Of a stretch of DNA of 64,000 bases, positions 10,198 to 36,430 are shown one piece after another. Below the pieces are notes generated by a model. It was not told the DNA's origin. It ran no database searches and saw nothing but the letters and a program-made list of their open reading frames with translations. The stretch's first letter is position 1. Every line of letters starts with the position of its first letter. This DNA is from Acanthochlamys bracteata (Eukaryota > Streptophyta > Magnoliopsida > Pandanales > Velloziaceae): assembly GCA_019914995.1 (NCBI GenBank), contig CM034139.1, positions 1,714,461 through 1,778,460 of the forward strand. Direction: 5' to 3'. The position numbers and the translations under genes are program-made.

Positions 10198-13100
10198 ATA
10201 CTTTAAAAAGGAAAAATTTTCATAAAAAAAGAACACAAATATTTCTCAAAGTCGCTCCATAAAATAATAAAGAAAAAATATTTAGAAGTATTTTTGAAAA
10301 AAGTTTTTTAAAATAAAAAATATTTATATTCTAAAAACGAATTCTATTTTCTAACTAAAAATAAAATATAAATAGAAAAATTAAAAATAAAAAATAAAAC
10401 TAAAAAGTGCACGAATCTTAAACAACAAAATGCAGTACCACAAACCATAGATTCTCGGATCCAATCGAATGGATAGATGAAATCCTAGTTTAGAGTTACT
10501 GAAAAATAAAATTAAAAATCATAAAATTACAAAAATAAATTTTAAAAAAAAATAAATATACAACATATATAATAATTTTTAAATATAAATTAAAATTTTC
10601 AAATTAAAAAGATTATAATACTGTAGAACAACTTTTTAATTTGAAAAATTAGGACACGTTTTGAAGACGAGACTCCAAATAGCTTCGTAATTTTCTTCCC
10701 CGAACCGAGAAATGTCATACTGGGACGACTGCATTCACTATTGGAAGATAATCAGATCAAATTGTTGCTGAAATTACTCAGTTAATGAGAAATTCCAATA
10801 CACTGAACAAGAAGAAAAAGAAAAATACCAAAAACAAAACCGACAGCAAAGATTTGTGAGCCACATATCCATCCAGATCAGCATCGAATTTACAAGTACA
10901 CCGCTCTATTCAGGCAGATGTGAAACAGCTAGTCCCCACTATACTAAATCCGAAAACACGTCGAAGGATCTATGTGCTTACCAAGTTGATGGATGAACAT
11001 GAAGTAAACCCTCTAGTTATCGGATCAACAAATATATTATACTTTTAAATATATTGAAGTAAAAAAATAAACTAATCAATTTATTCAAAAGTCTCTCATT
11101 TTGTACACATTACACTGGTAATTCTTTTCAAGGAAATGGAACGAGCACGTTCTCTTGGCCGACAGCGTTCCGCTGAAGAACATGCTGGAACTCCATGCAC
11201 ATTTTGAGTCAGCTCTTCGCTTGGAGAACGATGCAAACATTAGGTAAAACTAATATTGATCAGGTCATCATTATCAATGAACAGATTAGCTGACATTGGA
11301 ACTATAACGATTGTGCCCAATTACATGTAAAATGGTAATTAAATAAACAAGCTATTGATTAAACAAGTAGCAACCTACACAATATGTACAGGTAGGCCTA
11401 GATATTCCATAATACAAGTTCACAAGCATGCATGGAACAGAATTCCCCCAGCTGTTATCTTCGAGGACACCACTATTTGGGAAGCGCAAACAACACCATT
11501 GGTATATAACCAGAGAAGGGGCCTTACAGCCTCTGGCAAGCCAGCTATGGTACAGTTTCTGCAAGTTATTGCAAATCAGTTCTTCATTACCCTATATTTA
11601 AGTTACTTGAACCATGTTTCCATAAGAACTTTAAGGGTGCTAAAATGTTGCATGCTAAAGAGGATTTGATGCTCAAAGAAATCAGATCACAAAGAGAACA
11701 ACTATCTTATGACAATGCCATGCTTGTACTATTTAAGAAAAGAGGATGGAGCACAGATATTGCCTATTACCGAGCAATTAAAACAAAGTAACAAGAATAA
11801 TACAAAAAATGCCTATTTACCAGCTTATTCTAAGGAAGTCCTATAAAACTACAAATGCTACAAGGTAAATGAAGACTATGAACCCGGATAGACTTGAATG
11901 TCACTGGACAAACTGGAAACACTTCAGGTTAAGCTTGACATATAGATTGAATTTAGAAAAGGATATTTTAATTGATGGGTTGTCCATGCCCAACAAAATT
12001 ATGTTAAAGAAAACTAAAATTTACAACAAGGTTTCCATCGGTGGTTTAGCAAATGAAAAACCCATTCAGACAAAGATATGAGATAATCGAAATGTAATAT
12101 TTCAAATAAATAAATGATTGCGATGATGAGAACAGAAAAAGAGATGTTATAACCCATGAGAGAATATTACGTGATGGAACATGAACAATGGCACAATCCT
12201 ATAAAGTCAGGGAAACTTGTGCCTTTCAGTATCTGATCTCATCAGTCTGCATTGACAAAAATCAAATAGTACTGACACAGCTCCACCAATGCCACTGATC
12301 TATCTTTTCCCATGTATGCAAAATTATTATTCATTCATAGTTTGGGCATTACTGTTTACTAGGGCTCCAAAGAACTATGGAATTCTATCTTTGAATGATA
12401 TAGAAAAATAAGATTGATTATTATACTTGATGGCCGCTAATGCATGAATCATGATGTAGGTCATGTTTATAAAGCCATGATTTAGTAGTGATACTTAATT
12501 GTATTATATGCTATATGTCGGATAGAACCAAGCATCTCACTATGAAGAGCGGAGGAGTGTAGAGGCAGTTTCAACTGTCCAGCATTATCAATGTGCATTT
12601 AATAGAATGTGAGAAGATTCAGAAACTAAGCGCAGTGTATCAAGAACATTATTAGCCAGGAGTTTAAACAAGCAACCAGTGAATAAAGAAGAGTTGATTG
12701 CAAAAGTTAGCACAGCAATGCAACTCTGCGTCGGTTTCCAGACTAAACATAAGCGGTAAGAGTACTTAACTTCAAGAAAAAGAAGTGCACATATCTTCTA
12801 ATAAAGGAGACAAAATGCACATAGAAACTTCACAGATTCCACTTCTCATATAGCCCACATAGAGATGATGCACTATTGTTTTTATCAAACTCTAGAAAAT
12901 TCATAAGCCTACATTTTGATGATACTGAACCTAAAGGTAATCAGATGAGACAAAAATCTAGGTCTATGCTACCAGCATGTACTCAAACCTAGACTTCTAT
13001 CTAAAGAATCCCACAACCTACAATCACATAACCCAACTTGTTGATTCATAATCCAAACAATTTATCTAGCATTTTACCCACCAATTTTCTTTCACCAAGA

Positions 13101-13494
13101 TTTCTTAGAAAGGCAATAATCAAGATATTTTTGTGCAACTAAATGTTTGTTTTTTTCCAAATGGTGGATAACCAGAATTATGATTTGCGAATGTTGCCTG
13201 CACCCTCTGCCCTCTAACAACAACAGGAGTTGGCCACAGTGTACATGCAAGTTGAGAGAGGACCAAATAAACTAGATCAAAAGAAAATTTTGCCAATGGC
13301 CACATTTAGTTGGTTTCAGGTGTGTATATGGTAGAACCCATTTGCTAGTCACCCATAAGCTGCTCAATGGTGATGAGCAAATGCAAAATAATAAGTGGAG
13401 CGCTTTGTATACACAAACAGCTACAACACAGACATAAGGTATAAGAACCAACGAATATGAAAGAGAGAGTACATACATTTGCTGTGGATACATC
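10198..13494. other. No assignable gene; exon-like patches; likely SIN3-like 3' UTR at the right end
   Basis: No recognisable protein. Two plus-strand patches look exon-like (about 10860-11045 and 11133-11243) and are treated as a finding. The part just below 13494 probably holds the 3' UTR of the minus-strand SIN3-like gene, but its end cannot be placed. Frames at 11352-11669 overlap on both strands without family resemblance. Confidence 0.4.
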
Positions 13495-26081
<12,587 letters not shown>

Positions 26082-26632
26082 ACCCTCATCGATCAACCCC
26101 AAAATTTCAATTAACCACTCAACCGATCGATCGCTTAACCAACTCCAGAAATCTCTGCTGCTCACGATTCCACCATGAAACAATCAATAGACCAATCAAA
26201 CACAGTGCAAACAAAGAAAAGAAAATTCTCTTCTCTCTCTCTCTCTCTGTGCTCTTCTTCGCAGCAGTTGCTTCAGCTGAAGAAGAATGAGAAGAAGAAT
26301 AAGAAGAGATCTAAAACAGGAGTCGATTTATCTCAAAATTCAACAGCAACTCTTTCAGAACTCATATGATCAGAAGAGGAACCAAAAGACAAGCTCGAAT
26401 CGAACAAAAAATTAAAACAAATAAAGAAAATTTAGAAAAAAAAACTGAAAAATTGAAGCGAAATTTTAGTTTAATTCTCCCTTCTGTTGTTCTGTTCTCA
26501 GCTGCTGTTGTTTGTAAGTGTTCTTCTTTAAAGAAAACCAAAAACAAAAAATTGAGTGGCAAGTATGAAGAAAAAGAGAAGAGGTGCTCTCGGCAGGCGG
26601 AGAAGAGAGAAGAATGCTATGCTATACCGTAA
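26082..26632 (-). promoter_or_regulatory. Probable 5' leader and proximal promoter of the SIN3-like gene
   Basis: Upstream of the chosen start, the minus strand is purine-rich with a GAGA run (plus-strand CT repeat about 26228-26250), common in plant 5' UTRs. An in-frame ATG at 26183-26181 has no stop before the main start. No convincing TATA box was identified, so the transcription start cannot be placed. Confidence 0.4.
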
Positions 26633-28150
26633 GGTGTTTTCTTGAGGCTCTCGGGGTCACTATTTCTATTACAGATACTCCAGTGACTTTCCTGCACTTA
26701 TGCCATAAATAATAAGTAATGTTTTTAAAAATAGTTATCGATAGATATAAATTAATTTCAAATAAATGTATCTAGAGCTATTTTCTTTTAAAATTGTTTA
26801 TGATTATCTCATAATATCACTTCATAGAAGATTTAGGTATTTAGCTTTATTTGTTAATTATAAAAATACATAGGATGTATAATATAAGGTATCTTGGCAA
26901 GCAGGTAGGATTCATTTTAGTACAAAAAGAGGGTATATTTTAGTAAATACTTCCCTATTTATATATTAATTTATATATATTTATGATATAATTTGAAATT
27001 AAATCAAAAAATATCACAAAATTGTAAGGAATAGAACCGCTATTTTCTTAAAACAAGCTTCGAGTTTTTTTTAAATTTGTGAAGTACACAATCAGATTGA
27101 CCGAAGGTTGTCTGTTCGCAAATTTTATTTCTCGAATTCACTTCTAATTTAATTTTTTATTAAAATCAGTTTTATTGAATTTATTTTTGTAAAATTACGA
27201 TTAAAATAAAATCAGTAACAAACTCAAACTTGTGTCCGTTCAACAATATTATTTTGCAACGCAGTCCTCTACTTTCTTCTATTAGGAAATTAATACTAGT
27301 ACTTCATTTTATTTGCAATAACAAGTTTATATTATTTCTTTGGCAAACATGTGCCCTTCTAGTGGTTATTTCTTATTCTTAAGGATTTCTAGTAAATATA
27401 ACTCTAGCAATTACGCTGAAAATTGAACCAATAGCTAAAGAAAGGATTAATTTAAAAGAAGACAATAATAGCACTCGTTGACTACTGACACATAAAAACT
27501 TGGGAACTTTCTTAAGAGTCAGAGCTATTTATTATCTTCTTTATTAATCTTAATCAGTGTTTTAATTTAAGTATGTACTCTCTCGCAAGTTGCTAGTAAT
27601 GTTGGTTTCCGAAATACTAAGGTCCTCCCTCACTAAAAGGATGTATTTCAGAAAATAAGTTTTATAAAACCTAAATTTGATAAAATTAATTTTAGTAAGA
27701 AATAAATTGCATATAATTTAGTAATTAGCAGTAAATTAAAATATAGAAAATAAATTTAAACTTAAAATTTAATTAAAAAATATATTATATATAATTGAAA
27801 CATGTTTTTTAAAACTCTTAAAAGATATATATAGCAAACAATTGTACGCATATTTCCTTTCTTTTATTTTAAAAAATGGCGATGCTTGACTGTAGACCTA
27901 AAAGCATGGTGTGCGAGATAAATTGAAATTTTCATGCAAATCGTCAAAAAAAAAGAGAGTATCAAGATATTAAAAAGAATCGGAATGGAGACATGCACAA
28001 CGATGGGCTTAATAAGCCATTCCAATCAATTTGGGTCATTTAAAATAAACCTACACTAGCATTTCCTTTTTGAAGGACAGATGGTCATATATGGGTGATA
28101 GTTACGGTCCAGAAGTGGTACCAATTCTTTTTACACTATAACAAAACTAT
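26633..28150. other. Intergenic, no gene seen
   Basis: AT-rich DNA upstream of the SIN3-like gene. No open frame with recognisable features and no clear repeat boundary. Confidence 0.5.
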
Positions 28151-28158
28151 ATAACAAT

Positions 28159-29497
28159 CATAGTTAACAGACTAAAACCTGAGCCTAAAATAGTTAAAAT
28201 TTGCAAATTAATCCGATCTGGATTGATTTGGAACGATTTCAGACTGCAATCCAATCGTCACGGATTATTCTGGTTCTTATAAAAAAATTTTTCTATTTCA
28301 TATCTCTCTCCTGTGTCTTCAGTTATTTAAATTTTTTTTTTGTACTTCTTTTTATTTCTTTGTCGTCCTCTTCATTTCTTTTGCGGATTTTGTCTCCATT
28401 TTCTTTTCTTCACGCGACCACGTTCCGTTTTCCTCTTTTCTTCTTTTCTTTCGCTGCTCGTCTTCTCCTGAAGTTCAGGAATTGTTAGAATTGAATTTTT
28501 TGTTTCTTTGAAAAAATTGTTAGTGAAGATTCAAAAGTTTGTTTTTGCTTATGTTATCTTGAGAGAGAATTCAGGGTTTGGAAAAGAATGATTGAATTGG
28601 AGAGAATGCAATTAGGGATGAGATTGAAAGAGAAGGTAGTGATTCATGACGGTTTCGACGCAAAAGTATCGGGAATCACTGAATGGCAATGAAGGCGTTG
28701 CAGTTGTTCCTTCTTCTAAAAACCAAGCATTATTTCATTTTTTAAAGATTGATTCAATTCAATTTGATTCATATAGTCAAGTAAATTATGTAAGGAAGAA
28801 AGTTGAAATTTTTAGTCAGCGACTGAGTTTTTTAGTAGAAAGTTGATAAACTCTAACTGAGCTAGCGTTTTAAAGTTCCTTGCTATTGGATTGATTGAGT
28901 TTGCTAGTGTATTGATAAATGTTTGCTGCATTGTGTTGTTTGCAGTCTTTGATTGATTGTTGAAGAATAATGTGGATAAGATAGAACATAAGCTTAAGGC
29001 GAAGGGAATGGAAGTTATAGGGATTGTCTAACATATGTTCGATTACTGCAGCGGAAGACCTTGATAGAAAGACTGTCCATGTGTGAATGTTTCTTATGCT
29101 TGGATGAAGATTGGTTCTTGCTAGTCTTACGAAGGATTTGGTAGAGCTGAAATTAGTATTAGGATAATTCGTAAATGTTTTAAGTTAAAGCTAATATTTT
29201 TTGCTTTTAGTTGGACATTAAAGTCAATAATATAAGCAATTGTCAATGAACATTCGTCAGCTGTTTTTGCCTTTTGTGGCTATCCACATTATTCTTGGCA
29301 CTTGATCTTATTGGCTTATTGGACAGTGGCTTTGTATTAAGGCTGTTGAGCGGCTACCAACATTACCAAACACCCATTATGTTAATTTAACGGATTGACC
29401 TATTGATCCGCCTTATCAAATTGCAAACCGCTACCTGGAAATAGTCTAAATCGGATAAATCTTTGAATCGACGTCCGGTTCGGATCCGCTAACTATG
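28159..29497. mobile_element. Non-autonomous hAT-like element, about 1.3 kb
   Basis: Flanks are ATAACAAT (28151-28158) and ATTACAAT (29498-29505), an 8-bp duplication matching at 7 bases. The ends are inverted: left CATAGTTAACAG, right end in reverse complement CATAGTTAGCGGATCC. Subterminal parts carry ATCCGATCTGGATTG and CGGTTCGGATCCGC, similar in style to the other hAT-like elements here. The interior has a long T/C-rich stretch (28270-28480) and then less AT-rich sequence with short frames (for example 28646-28846) that I could not assign. No BED finger or transposase domain is visible. Confidence 0.75.
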
Positions 29498-29505
29498 ATT
29501 ACAAT

Positions 29506-30552
29506 ATATGTCAAGCCAAATATTTAAGACTTAATAAATATAAGAGAGTATAAATATCTCACTCTTACACTTTTATGTATTATTTGTGAAAGAGATTAAA
29601 AAGTAATAAATGTAAAAGTGAATGTGAAGATGAATCAAGGATAATCATTTAATTTTACCATGTTTAGATATATTGGTAGAGTTAAAAACCGTATTTGAAT
29701 CGAAGATAATATAAGTAATAGAAAAAACTTGTAATAAATATTCAAGTACTTTTTTTTTTATCTTAGATTAATATTAGATATAAAATACAAATTAAATCAG
29801 TTATTTAATATAAAAAATTTGATTATATACTTTTATTACTAAAATCAATTAAACCTAAAGAGAACATAAAAATTATAATTTGTTAGTGAAACATATCATT
29901 GTGTTATTATGGAACAAGTTTGAGTAGTAGACACGTGAAAAAAGCGTCGGAGAGGAGTTAATTGTAATGCAAAAACAAGTGTTGTGTACAAATGTTATGT
30001 ACAAACGAAATACTATTTACAAGTTGAGGTGTTGCAAGACTGTTTCAGCTTCAGCTCCTACATCAATCCTTCCTTTAAGGGTCCAGAATCATGCAGCATT
30101 AGTTGAAAAAATTCCTCAAAAAATATAGCACATTCACATTATATACACTTTCCGCAAATTATCATTTGCAAACTCTCTATATGACCATAAAAAGTAAACA
30201 AAAAGTACTTTACAATAACGAATACTGCAATGCCTTCGCTCAATTACATCTTCCGTGATATAATTAAAATGCAGTAAGCACTTATAACCGAACCCAAAAT
30301 TAACTTGGCATAAAATGGTAGCAAATGAGTTAGAAAAATTAGACTTTAGCTAGATTTAATTTATAATCGAATGGAATGAAAAAAATAGATTCATATAAAC
30401 TACACGCAAGTACAATAAAGACTTAGCTTGTATTATTGCAGTTAGCATTTATAGCTATTATGACAAAAATAAAAAACAAAATAAAAACAAAAACATTTCA
30501 TTGAATGATTGAATAACTTAAACAACAACAGCTAGGCATTAAAACGCGTAAA
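29506..30552. other. Intergenic, no gene seen
   Basis: AT-rich DNA with no supported reading frame, RNA gene or clear repeat end. Confidence 0.5.
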
Positions 30553-31002
30553 CAAGGTTGTTGAAATTGAAATTTTAGTTAGGATTATTTCATTTAAGTA
30601 GAATTTTAAAATTTGCCGATAAATTTTATAAATTTTGTTTAATACTATTTTTTATTTTCTAATATTAAATTGTTTTTAGTCTATTTACAAATTTTGAAAA
30701 AATTCCTTTAAATTTTATAAAAAAACTCTCTATATTTTATAAAAAATTCCTCAAAATTATACTTCTACAAAAAACTCCCTAAATTTTGTACAAAATCTCT
30801 TCATTTTAGTTAATTACAATAATTCTTTTAAAAGTAAAATCATATAATATCATAAAAAAGTAGGAATTTTATTGATTTTAAATCGGGATCCGGATGAAAT
30901 TTTACTCAAACAAAAATCTTATTTGAAATAGGATCATTTTGGTGATGTAAAATCATAAAATCGTCGGATTTTAATATTTAAATCGGGATTCTAATAACCT
31001 TA
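30553..31002. repeat. hAT-like MITE copy (same family as 9452)
   Basis: Starts CAAGGTTGTTGAAATTG; the right end in reverse complement reads TAAGGTTATTAGAATCCCG, an imperfect inverted repeat. Interior landmarks (CAAAATTATACTTCT, CGGATCCGGATGAAATTTTA, GGATCATTTTGGTGATG) are shared with 8253-8620 and 52757-53172. No target duplication is visible. Confidence 0.65.
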
Positions 31003-33416
31003 CTTGCAAGGATAGTGTGTAATATTGACTCTTACCTGATAAATTAAACAAAAGAAAATTCTTAATGAATCAAACAAAGAAACAACAGTACAGATATACA
31101 ATAAAATAAAAAACCCAGTATAAATAAATTTATCATTAGTTGAGTTTGTCATATAGAGGGAGAAGGAGAACAACAAGAAGAAGAACAACAAACTGATAAG
31201 ATTTTACAAGTACTCAATGTTCCATTAAAACACAACAACAGCAAATGACACTTGTAACAGCAAAACCACCAAAATTTTATGTTGCAAAGCACATATTGAT
31301 GAATAAAGATTTTACATTGAAGTGCATGATCAATGGGCATAATTAGATCAACACGGCAAATGTTTAGCAACTCCAATTACATTATCCAACACTTTCCACC
31401 ACTTTAGAAACATTCAGAGTAACTACTCCATAAAGATTACACCTATAGAAGCCATAAAACATCTATTCTAACTAAAGCAAGTAGAACATGGAGCCCGAGA
31501 TTTGCAAATAAGAGAAACACAATCGAAGACGCCGTCTACAATAAACAAAAGTTGTTAATAAATGCATATTTACCATGATTATCTTGAGATCTTTCTCTGG
31601 GATGGCAACTGCAGAGAGTACAGATCCAGAATGCATTGCAGTAAAAGAAACATAACACTAGCAACTACAAAAAGAACCTTGGTTTAATGTGAATTTAAAA
31701 CCTAATTTCGAAATCAATCAAATTGAGAACTTAGGCAACTGCTAAGCTAATGCATTGTCAAACATTAAGTAAGTTGTCGTTCAATAATAGATAAAAAAAC
31801 ATGTTCATTCTCCAAATTAGGGTATGCTCGGACTAGTAGCGTGAAGGACCAGATAGATCTGAGTGAAAGACATGCAAGCGAAGTGGGTTAAGCTCGAATT
31901 AGTAGCATAGGAGCTTAGGAGCCTAAGTGAAAACGGGCTAGCTAATTTAAAGATGTGCAATAACACGTCTTGAGTTGGGCTAAATTAGGCCCTGATTTTG
32001 TGAGGCGTAACAATCCACGCCCCTTAACAGTCACACCTTTGCTGGGTGCTAAAATAGGCATATACTTATATATGAGAGATACTAATCTCTAAATCGTTGG
32101 TCAATCATTTTAACTTGGGGACTCGATCCTATAAAACCTTTACTTAAGCATTATCAGTAAAACAACCTTCAGAACACAACCTCTATGCAAGTTTTGTTTC
32201 ATCTAGAATTATAACCCATAGTAGCGGATTGGCATCGATGCTCACAGTCTGTTAACTTAAACTCAAACCTATCACTAACATCTATAACACAAGTCTTATC
32301 TATGCTGCAAGTAATTTAATACATGTTGGTCATAAGCGGTAACTAAGGTAGTTTCTAAATGAAAAAGAAAATTACAGAAACATTTTACTATTAGGGCGAT
32401 AAATGAAAGTTAAACAAAACTAATGATTTATGTTCTATATTAGAAACTTTAACATCAAGAAGATTGTAGGTCGAGCAAGCTTCAAAGCCCAGAATTATTC
32501 CAATTTCCAACATATGCTAAAATCAATAGCAATTATCTAACAAATGAACACATCAAATTTAGCACTACAATCCTATAATCATAACTAAATTGAACACCTA
32601 AAACACAAAAACACCAAGCAACAATTACCTCAGAGATTCAGTTAATGGATATTGCAAAATCAACAAGCACTTGACACAAATCATTCCACAGCAAAAGATA
32701 TCAGTAAAGCACCTCGTTGAATCAAAATTGTTTGGAAATCCTTTAAAGTCAAGCCAAATTTCTCAATTAAAAAAAAAATAGAAATTTGAAGATGAAATTA
32801 AGCGTACATGGAATACATTCGAAGTCTTTTCAATTGTAGGGTTTCCAGAGACTGCTCGAAATGAAGAAAATGCCTGCGTTCAGAGATGAAGAACATGGAA
32901 GAGAGAGAGAGAGAGAGATCAACGACCGGCGGGATCGAGTCGGGAGCAGTGAAGAAGAATGGAGCTTGCGGGGGCTTTTCTGGAAAGAGAAATAAGAATA
33001 AATTGTTCACCCACGAGGTAAACGGAAAGGAAAATTTAACGATTTTTCTTCAACCTGCTTACACTCCAATCCGTAGTGTAAGCATTCCAACCCTGTATAC
33101 GTTAATGAAGATAAAAAGTAATCTCTATTCATTTTATATTTCCCCTCAATGGTGAATTGCCAAAGCACAGCTCTCCCTACAAAAATGAATAAGTATCCAA
33201 AAATAAGCTTTCTACTATTGAGATCACGTGCCATGTCAGCATCTTCACCACTAGAGAGAAAATCGCATCAAAATCAATACCTTTTGTTTGACCGAAGCCT
33301 TTAAAAATCAGATGAGTCTTATACTTCATTGTTCATTGTCTTTTTTTTTAATCTTTTCAATTTGAAGACCCATTTATTTTTTAATATTTTTCTGCCCTTT
33401 GTAAGTTCAACCAATT
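31003..33416. other. Intergenic or uncharacterised transcribed DNA
   Basis: No supported gene. A perfect GA dinucleotide run lies at 32901-32917. On the minus strand the 33000-32810 part looks like a plant 5' UTR (CT repeat, then a CGAGCAGTCTCTGG-type segment), but no following exons could be assembled. Around 31820-32150 the sequence is less AT-rich and may be an unrecognised repeat. Confidence 0.35.
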
Positions 33417-33424
33417 CATACGTA

Positions 33425-34008
33425 AAGGTGTCAATTTCTGATCCGACTTGGAAATCCGATCCGAAATCGATCCAAAAAAGTCAGACTCGAATTAAGCTTT
33501 AGCTAGATAACTATTTATATAATATATATTACTATGTACTTAAGTGGGTTTGGATTAAGTTCGAATTGATTCGAAATTGATCCGTTTAATCTGTATAACT
33601 ATTTATAAAGTATATATTACTTAATAATTAAAAAATAATAACATAAAATTTAAATTTAATTATATATATATATATATATATTTATTTATTTCTTAACTTA
33701 TCCTAATTTAACTAATTTTTTCTTTAATTTATAGTTTTATCAAAATTAATATATTTTTTTAGATACACCATAATTAATAATTTATATATATTATTATTAG
33801 AAATTATTATTTATAATTTTTATTTTAAGAATTTTAATTATTAAATGAGTCGATCTGAATTGAGTCCGGTTATTCAATAGGTTGTGTTAGGTTTGATAAT
33901 TTTAATCCATATAAATACATAGCCCGAATTAGAATTAAATAATTTTGACCCGATTATTATATGTGCCAATCCGAAACCGATACATGAATCCGAATTGTCA
34001 CCAGTACT
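33425..34008. mobile_element. hAT-like MITE with perfect 8-bp target duplication
   Basis: A 584-bp non-coding insert flanked by CATACGTA at 33417-33424 and 34009-34016, a perfect 8-bp duplication. Left end AAGGTGTCAATTTC; right end in reverse complement contains GGTGACAATTCGG, giving a short inverted repeat GGTGWCAATT. A TA dinucleotide run (33661-33680) lies inside. CCGA and GATCCG motifs are repeated near both ends. Confidence 0.85.
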
Positions 34009-34016
34009 CATACGTA

Positions 34017-34639
34017 TTATTGTTCAAAGGATTCTATTTCTAACGTAGTCGCCTTCTTCTTTTGTCACTGTTTTTATGAGTTATTGCTTCCTTAAAGGTT
34101 TCGGTCCTTCGCCATAAATCATCGAAATATACTTTGAGGTAGGGTACATGGTGGAAGATCTTCAAGTTTTGATCGATCTTTTTTGTTAGATTCTATGTTC
34201 TGGTCATGTTGTACTTGATCAGGTTCCCCCTGATAATCAACTCTAGTGCTGGAGGCATCTTGTGCAGGTGCTTCAGACATGCCGTCACGTGTTCTTTATT
34301 AGTAGCTAACTATCAACTTGATGGAATTCACTACATGCTTGCAGCATTTCATCGGTATGAAATTCTTAGATAAAAATATTTATAAATAAAATAGTGAACA
34401 TAAGTATTATAACAACTTACATAAACAAAAAAGGACATTTTTGTTTTTTTACTCATATTTCCTCTTTCATTACTCTTCTAATCTAAACACAATTTACAAT
34501 TACACTTTCTTCCCTTTATTAATTTATTCAAACACTATCAAAATTTTCTTCTTCCTTTCTTTATTCTTCTTTTCCTATCCCTTATTTCCCTTCTACCTCC
34601 TCCTCCTTATGACCCCTTCATCCAAACACACAGTAAGTG
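34017..34639. other. Intergenic, pyrimidine-rich
   Basis: No gene. Positions about 34440-34640 form a T/C-rich tract ending CATCCAAACACACAG, which resembles a DNA-transposon terminus, but no partner end was found. Confidence 0.4.
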
Positions 34640-36430
34640 TTTGATCTTCTCAAAAGATGACATCTCTACTTTGAACGATCTTATTCATTTTTGGGTCCCA
34701 TAAGTAAAAGCCAAAGTCCTCATCTTTATAGCCGAGAAAGATATATTATCCTTATAGTCCAACTTCATCCGTTGTTCGTTTGGCTCATCTACAAAAGCTT
34801 GAAGACACTCTTTTTGTCCGTACTTTCTTCTGCACTTCAAGACCCAAAGGACATAATGAGGTCTATTGATAGGGTAGAAGATTGTTGTCACAGCTTCACC
34901 TTAAAACTACTTCAGTTATTTGGTGGTTGTCATCATACACTTAACGTCTTTCATGATTGTTCGTTTCATTCTCTCGGCTATGCTTTATGTTGTGGAGTGC
35001 TAGGAACGTCTTCTCATGCTTGATGCCATGCTTCACTCAATAATCCCAAAACTGATGAGAAGTGTACCCTCCATTGTTATAACTAAGAAGGCACTTGAGA
35101 GATCTTCTAATTTCTCTCTCCACCATAACATGAAACTTTGGGATTTAACAAATATAAGTAAAATTTGCATGAAGCATCATCTGTATAAGTAACAAAATAT
35201 TTATTTCCTCCTAATGACTCCACTTTCATGGGGCGCATGCGCATCAGAATAAATAAGATCCAAGTGTAGTTTCTTTCTTTATAGAAGAGGTAGAAAAACT
35301 AACTTCTTGTTTTTCCAAACTGATGAAACTCATAAGAGTTAAGAGATGTGCCTTCGGCGAAAGGAATAACAGACTTCTTTGTCAAAACCTTTAGGCCTTT
35401 TTCACTCATATGGCTTAACCTCTTTTGCCATAAATCAAGATGTAAGTCTTCCACAGCATCCAGCTCACTATTTAGACCTTGGCATATGATTTGTGTAGAG
35501 TGCAACAAAGCTTGGTCTAAGAATCAACATCGAGCCCTAATTAGTCAGCTTCAAGCTTCCATTACTAATAAAATGCTCATAACCTTGTAGGTCTAGAACA
35601 TGTATACAAATCAAATTGATATGTAATTCAGGAATGCACCTCACATGTTCTAATAACTACTTGCAGCTAAGATTAGTTTGAAGATAGATTATCTCCAATT
35701 CCAAGAATTTAGAGTAACTATCATTCCCCATCTTTGCTACTCCAAAATTACCTTCTCTTTAAGTGTTGAACAACTCTCTCTTTGAAGTATAGCATGCCAT
35801 GAAGTGCCATTATCAAAAATTTTATCCATAAACACCATGATCAGGATTACCAACGTGTAGGCATTCACTAACAGAAAGAATTTCTGCATCATTATACACC
35901 ACAGCACTAGTGTTATTAGTGTTCTCTTTATTCTTCTTTGTGCCCTTCTTTTGTTGTCTCTTTCATACTCGACAATTCTTCTTCATATGGCCTTCTTTGC
36001 CACAAAGATGGCAAGTACCTCTCAATATGAGTAGAGTCATGATTTCTTAGATCTCTAGTTTTACTCCTTCCTCTACCCTCTGTGACACAGACTTAGCTAC
36101 TATCTGCCTAATATTCTTCTTCTTGTTTTTTCATTAAACATGCGATTCTTAATATTTTCAATTGTAAGAACACTATATGAGTAGAATCATTTATAGTCAC
36201 CATGAACGTCTCCCATCTATCAAGTAAGCAAACCAACAATAAGAACAACTGTAACTCATCATTGATCGTCATGTTCATAGTGGCTAGCTGGTTGAACACA
36301 TTTTGAGAATTGTTTATGTGCTTGGCTATACTCATGCCATCCTTATACTTCAAATTGATTTTGAATTCAGATAAATTTGAAGCTAAGTGTTTGATTTCTG
36401 GTTGAAATTTATCAAACAGACTTCTATAGA
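34640..36430 (-). pseudogene. Degenerate copia fragment (gag, zinc knuckle, pre-integrase, integrase)
   Basis: Minus-strand remains of a second copia lineage, in several frames. The gag helical region lies at 36353-36108 (MKYKDGMSIAKHIN, WETFMVTIND). A CCHC knuckle (CGKEGHMKKNC) lies near 35975-36010. The GAG-pre-integrase box is at 35508-35299 (DLWQKRLSHMSEKGLKVL). Integrase pieces lie below 35270 (DDAS, YTSHQFWDY, NETIMKDVKCM, FYPINRPHYV). No reverse transcriptase, LTR, PBS or target duplication was found, so this is a truncated fragment. Stops and frameshifts are frequent. Confidence 0.82.

Noticed and set aside
11352..11669. Overlapping frames on both strands (70 and 104 codons)
   Set aside because: No domain, no splice context and no family resemblance; consistent with chance.
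31472..31636. 54-codon minus-strand frame starting MHSGSVLSAVAIPEKDLKII
   Set aside because: The first third looks protein-like, but no neighbouring exons, family match or regulatory signals could be shown.
32810..33000. Possible minus-strand 5' UTR and first exon
   Set aside because: CT repeat and composition suit a leader, but no coding exons downstream could be connected.
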